Shown here piece by piece: positions 62,286-64,000 of a stretch of DNA of 64,000 bases. The DNA comes from Ophthalmolycus amberensis (lineage: Eukaryota; Chordata; Actinopteri; Perciformes; Zoarcidae). The translations under genes were made by a program, and so were the position numbers. Every line of letters begins with the position of its first letter. Position 1 is the stretch's first letter. Below the pieces are notes generated by a model that was not told the DNA's origin, searched no databases, and saw nothing but the letters and a program-made list of their open reading frames with translations. The DNA lies in assembly GCA_024529925.1 (NCBI GenBank), contig JAFEUB010001373.1:1641001-1705000 (forward strand), in the 5' to 3' direction.

Positions 62286-64000
62286 TGAAACATGAATTCG
62301 TGTTGGTTATATTGATGCAGAAAATGAATATTAGGCCCGCATTACAATGGGATTAGTTCCAGATGTGTTCCAGATGATTTCTCATAATAAACACATGTCT
62401 GCGAGGCCTTATCATCACCCGGCCATATGACGGTTGGCGCCTCCCTGCTCTTGAGCTCATTACCTTGTCTGGGACACCCCGATCGGTTTCACACGTTTCA
62501 TATTTTTGTCTTGTTGCATCATTTTTTTTTGTGTCCGGCTTGTCGCTCTCACAGTCGATGCACCTGCAGTGCTTGCAGTCAGGAATCAGAGTACAACGGT
62601 TTGAAAAATCAGTCAGTAATGAAAGACGCCGAAATATTCAAACAGCCGGCGGAAACAACACAGTTTCTTGTTCAACGCATGAAGCGAACTCAGTTCTGGG
62701 TCTTTGGACTTGCCCGCTCAAGCACAAGAACAATTAGCTGAAATGGATTTTCCGTCTCAAGGTCTGCAGTCACACACACAGGTCACAAGATTACAACCTG
62801 CTGGCTGGTGATGGAGCAGTGCTGTTAACACACAGCAGGCATGTGCCAACATCCAGGAGAAGTTGATCAATGTCCAATAAAACCTGCCTTGTGATCTCTT
62901 CAAGGAGAGTTATACGGAGAGAACATACAGAGCGCTTAGACGGCGTTTTGTTGATTTAGTTAAAAGCAGGACGTTAAAACCAAAATTGGATTTAAACGGG
63001 ATGTGAGAGATGTGTAGAGGAAAAAAGGCTGTGTGTGGGTCAGAGCAACAGGACATAGATAATGTGATTACTCAAGAATAATGTGGGGCCTAAGCTCCTT
63101 TAAATTACACCTCTGTACAGCAGAGCTCGAGTGAAAGGCTCTAAATTTCCCCACAAAGAGATGTGAGAGATTGGATGGGGAGGAGCTGCTCCCACACTGA
63201 ATAAATCACTCCGGACGGGGAACCCTGTTCCCTGCTGCCAGACACCAGTTATTAACTCTGTATAACTCATAATCTTAGTTCATATAAGAGATTCAAGGCT
63301 GTTTATTATCAGATCCAATGTCTTTTGTTTCATGAAAATTTGAGAAATACGTTAGAAAATGTTAAAGTAGGCTGGGTATCTGTATAATTTGTCAAAACCA
63401 GTAATCACGTTGTTATTGACGTCTGAATCGAGCCAGTAAAGACAAGAACCCCCCCCCCCCTCCCTCCCCCTCCTCCCTCTCTCAACTGATCAATGCAAGG
63501 TAATTTCACATGGCCATTCCCTCAGATCTCCTAAAAATCGGCCACATAAATAATTCAGGCCGGCTGGGCAGGACGGCCTGAGGAGATGCGCGGTAGATCG
63601 GTGACCTTCCGTTTGGCTATAGCAGTCAATCAGACCATCGGGGAGACGGTCAGTCAGTCAGCGAGGCCGGCTGGCAGCAGGGCTACTTGTCTTGACGTCC
63701 CTCGGTCAGCTACAGTCAGTGCTGTTACGTGCAACTCTGGACGACGCGGATAAGCTCTGAACGCATAATACAGAGATTATGAGCGGCCGGAACACATTTA
63801 CCAAGAAAAGCAGGATATTTATGGATTGAAGTCTGTATTTGGTCAGTCTCACAGGAAGGCCCCAGTCTTGTAAGGCTAAACTTCCAAGTGGATAGCAGGT
63901 CTGGGGTTCTTCATCGCTTTGGTTGCTTCTGCTGCACTAGATCGTAGCACCGATATGCTTATGACTATACTTGGGTTGTCAATCCTGGACGAATCAGCTG
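62286..64000. other. non-coding stretch with CpG-richer end
   Basis: C12 at 63449-63460. 63520-63780 is higher in CpG than the rest ('ggccggctgggcaggacgg', 'gacgacgcggataagctc') and has 'cacataaataattcaggcc' inside it. It may be regulatory. 63040-63200 is unique and stop-rich. No gene supported. Confidence 0.4.

Overview
This window looks like nuclear DNA from a teleost fish, most likely a percomorph. Three things point there. Dinucleotide microsatellites are very dense (CA/GT and CT/GA). There are several relics of dispersed repeats that I recognise from percomorph genomes: a 'tgttagca...gatgttagcatttagctcaaa' family, a 'ttagcttagcttaaagactgg' family, and a 'caattcaatt...agcccaaaatcacaaatcaca' family. 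Finally, there is no compact run of open reading frames of the kind bacteria, phages or organelles show. The family assignments come from memory of these repeats, not from a search.

The window is gene-poor. It reads as a large intron or an intergenic desert. All very long open frames fall inside tandem repeats and are artefacts of stop-free repeat units. The best gene-like signals are: (i) a minus-strand 3'-terminal exon at about 57430-58513, with a strong splice acceptor, about 1.1 kb of UTR-like sequence and a polyadenylation signal, possibly preceded by a 41-bp exon at 59571-59611; (ii) a plus-strand terminal exon at 44696 to about 45545, with acceptor, stop codon and polyadenylation signal, possibly fed by an exon ending at 26516; (iii) a weaker minus-strand open exon at 62011-62285. 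I do not recognise the encoded proteins, and all these models are low to moderate confidence.

Layout. 1-14140: non-coding DNA with microsatellites, one 0.75-kb dispersed repeat relic (6930-7690) and conserved-element-like stretches (4440-4720, 9361-10000). 14140-14920: a cluster of simple repeats with a 181-bp CT tract and a 27-bp G run. 19132-20034: a 0.9-kb GATA/GACA (Bkm-type) array. 20035-29634: mostly unique sequence. 29635-30206: a 43-bp minisatellite with 13.3 copies. 34021-34116: two perfect hairpins. 35200-37798: a 2.6-kb minisatellite of a 10-bp purine-rich unit, with higher-order structure. 37799-57429: unique DNA, repeat relics and microsatellites, with a PBX/MEIS-like site at 40241. 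57430-64000: the minus-strand exon candidates.

No coherent multi-gene system, CRISPR array, tRNA or rRNA is visible. The unusual content is the organisation of the tandem repeats, a marked excess of long G/C homopolymers over A/T homopolymers, and a few exon and regulatory candidates.
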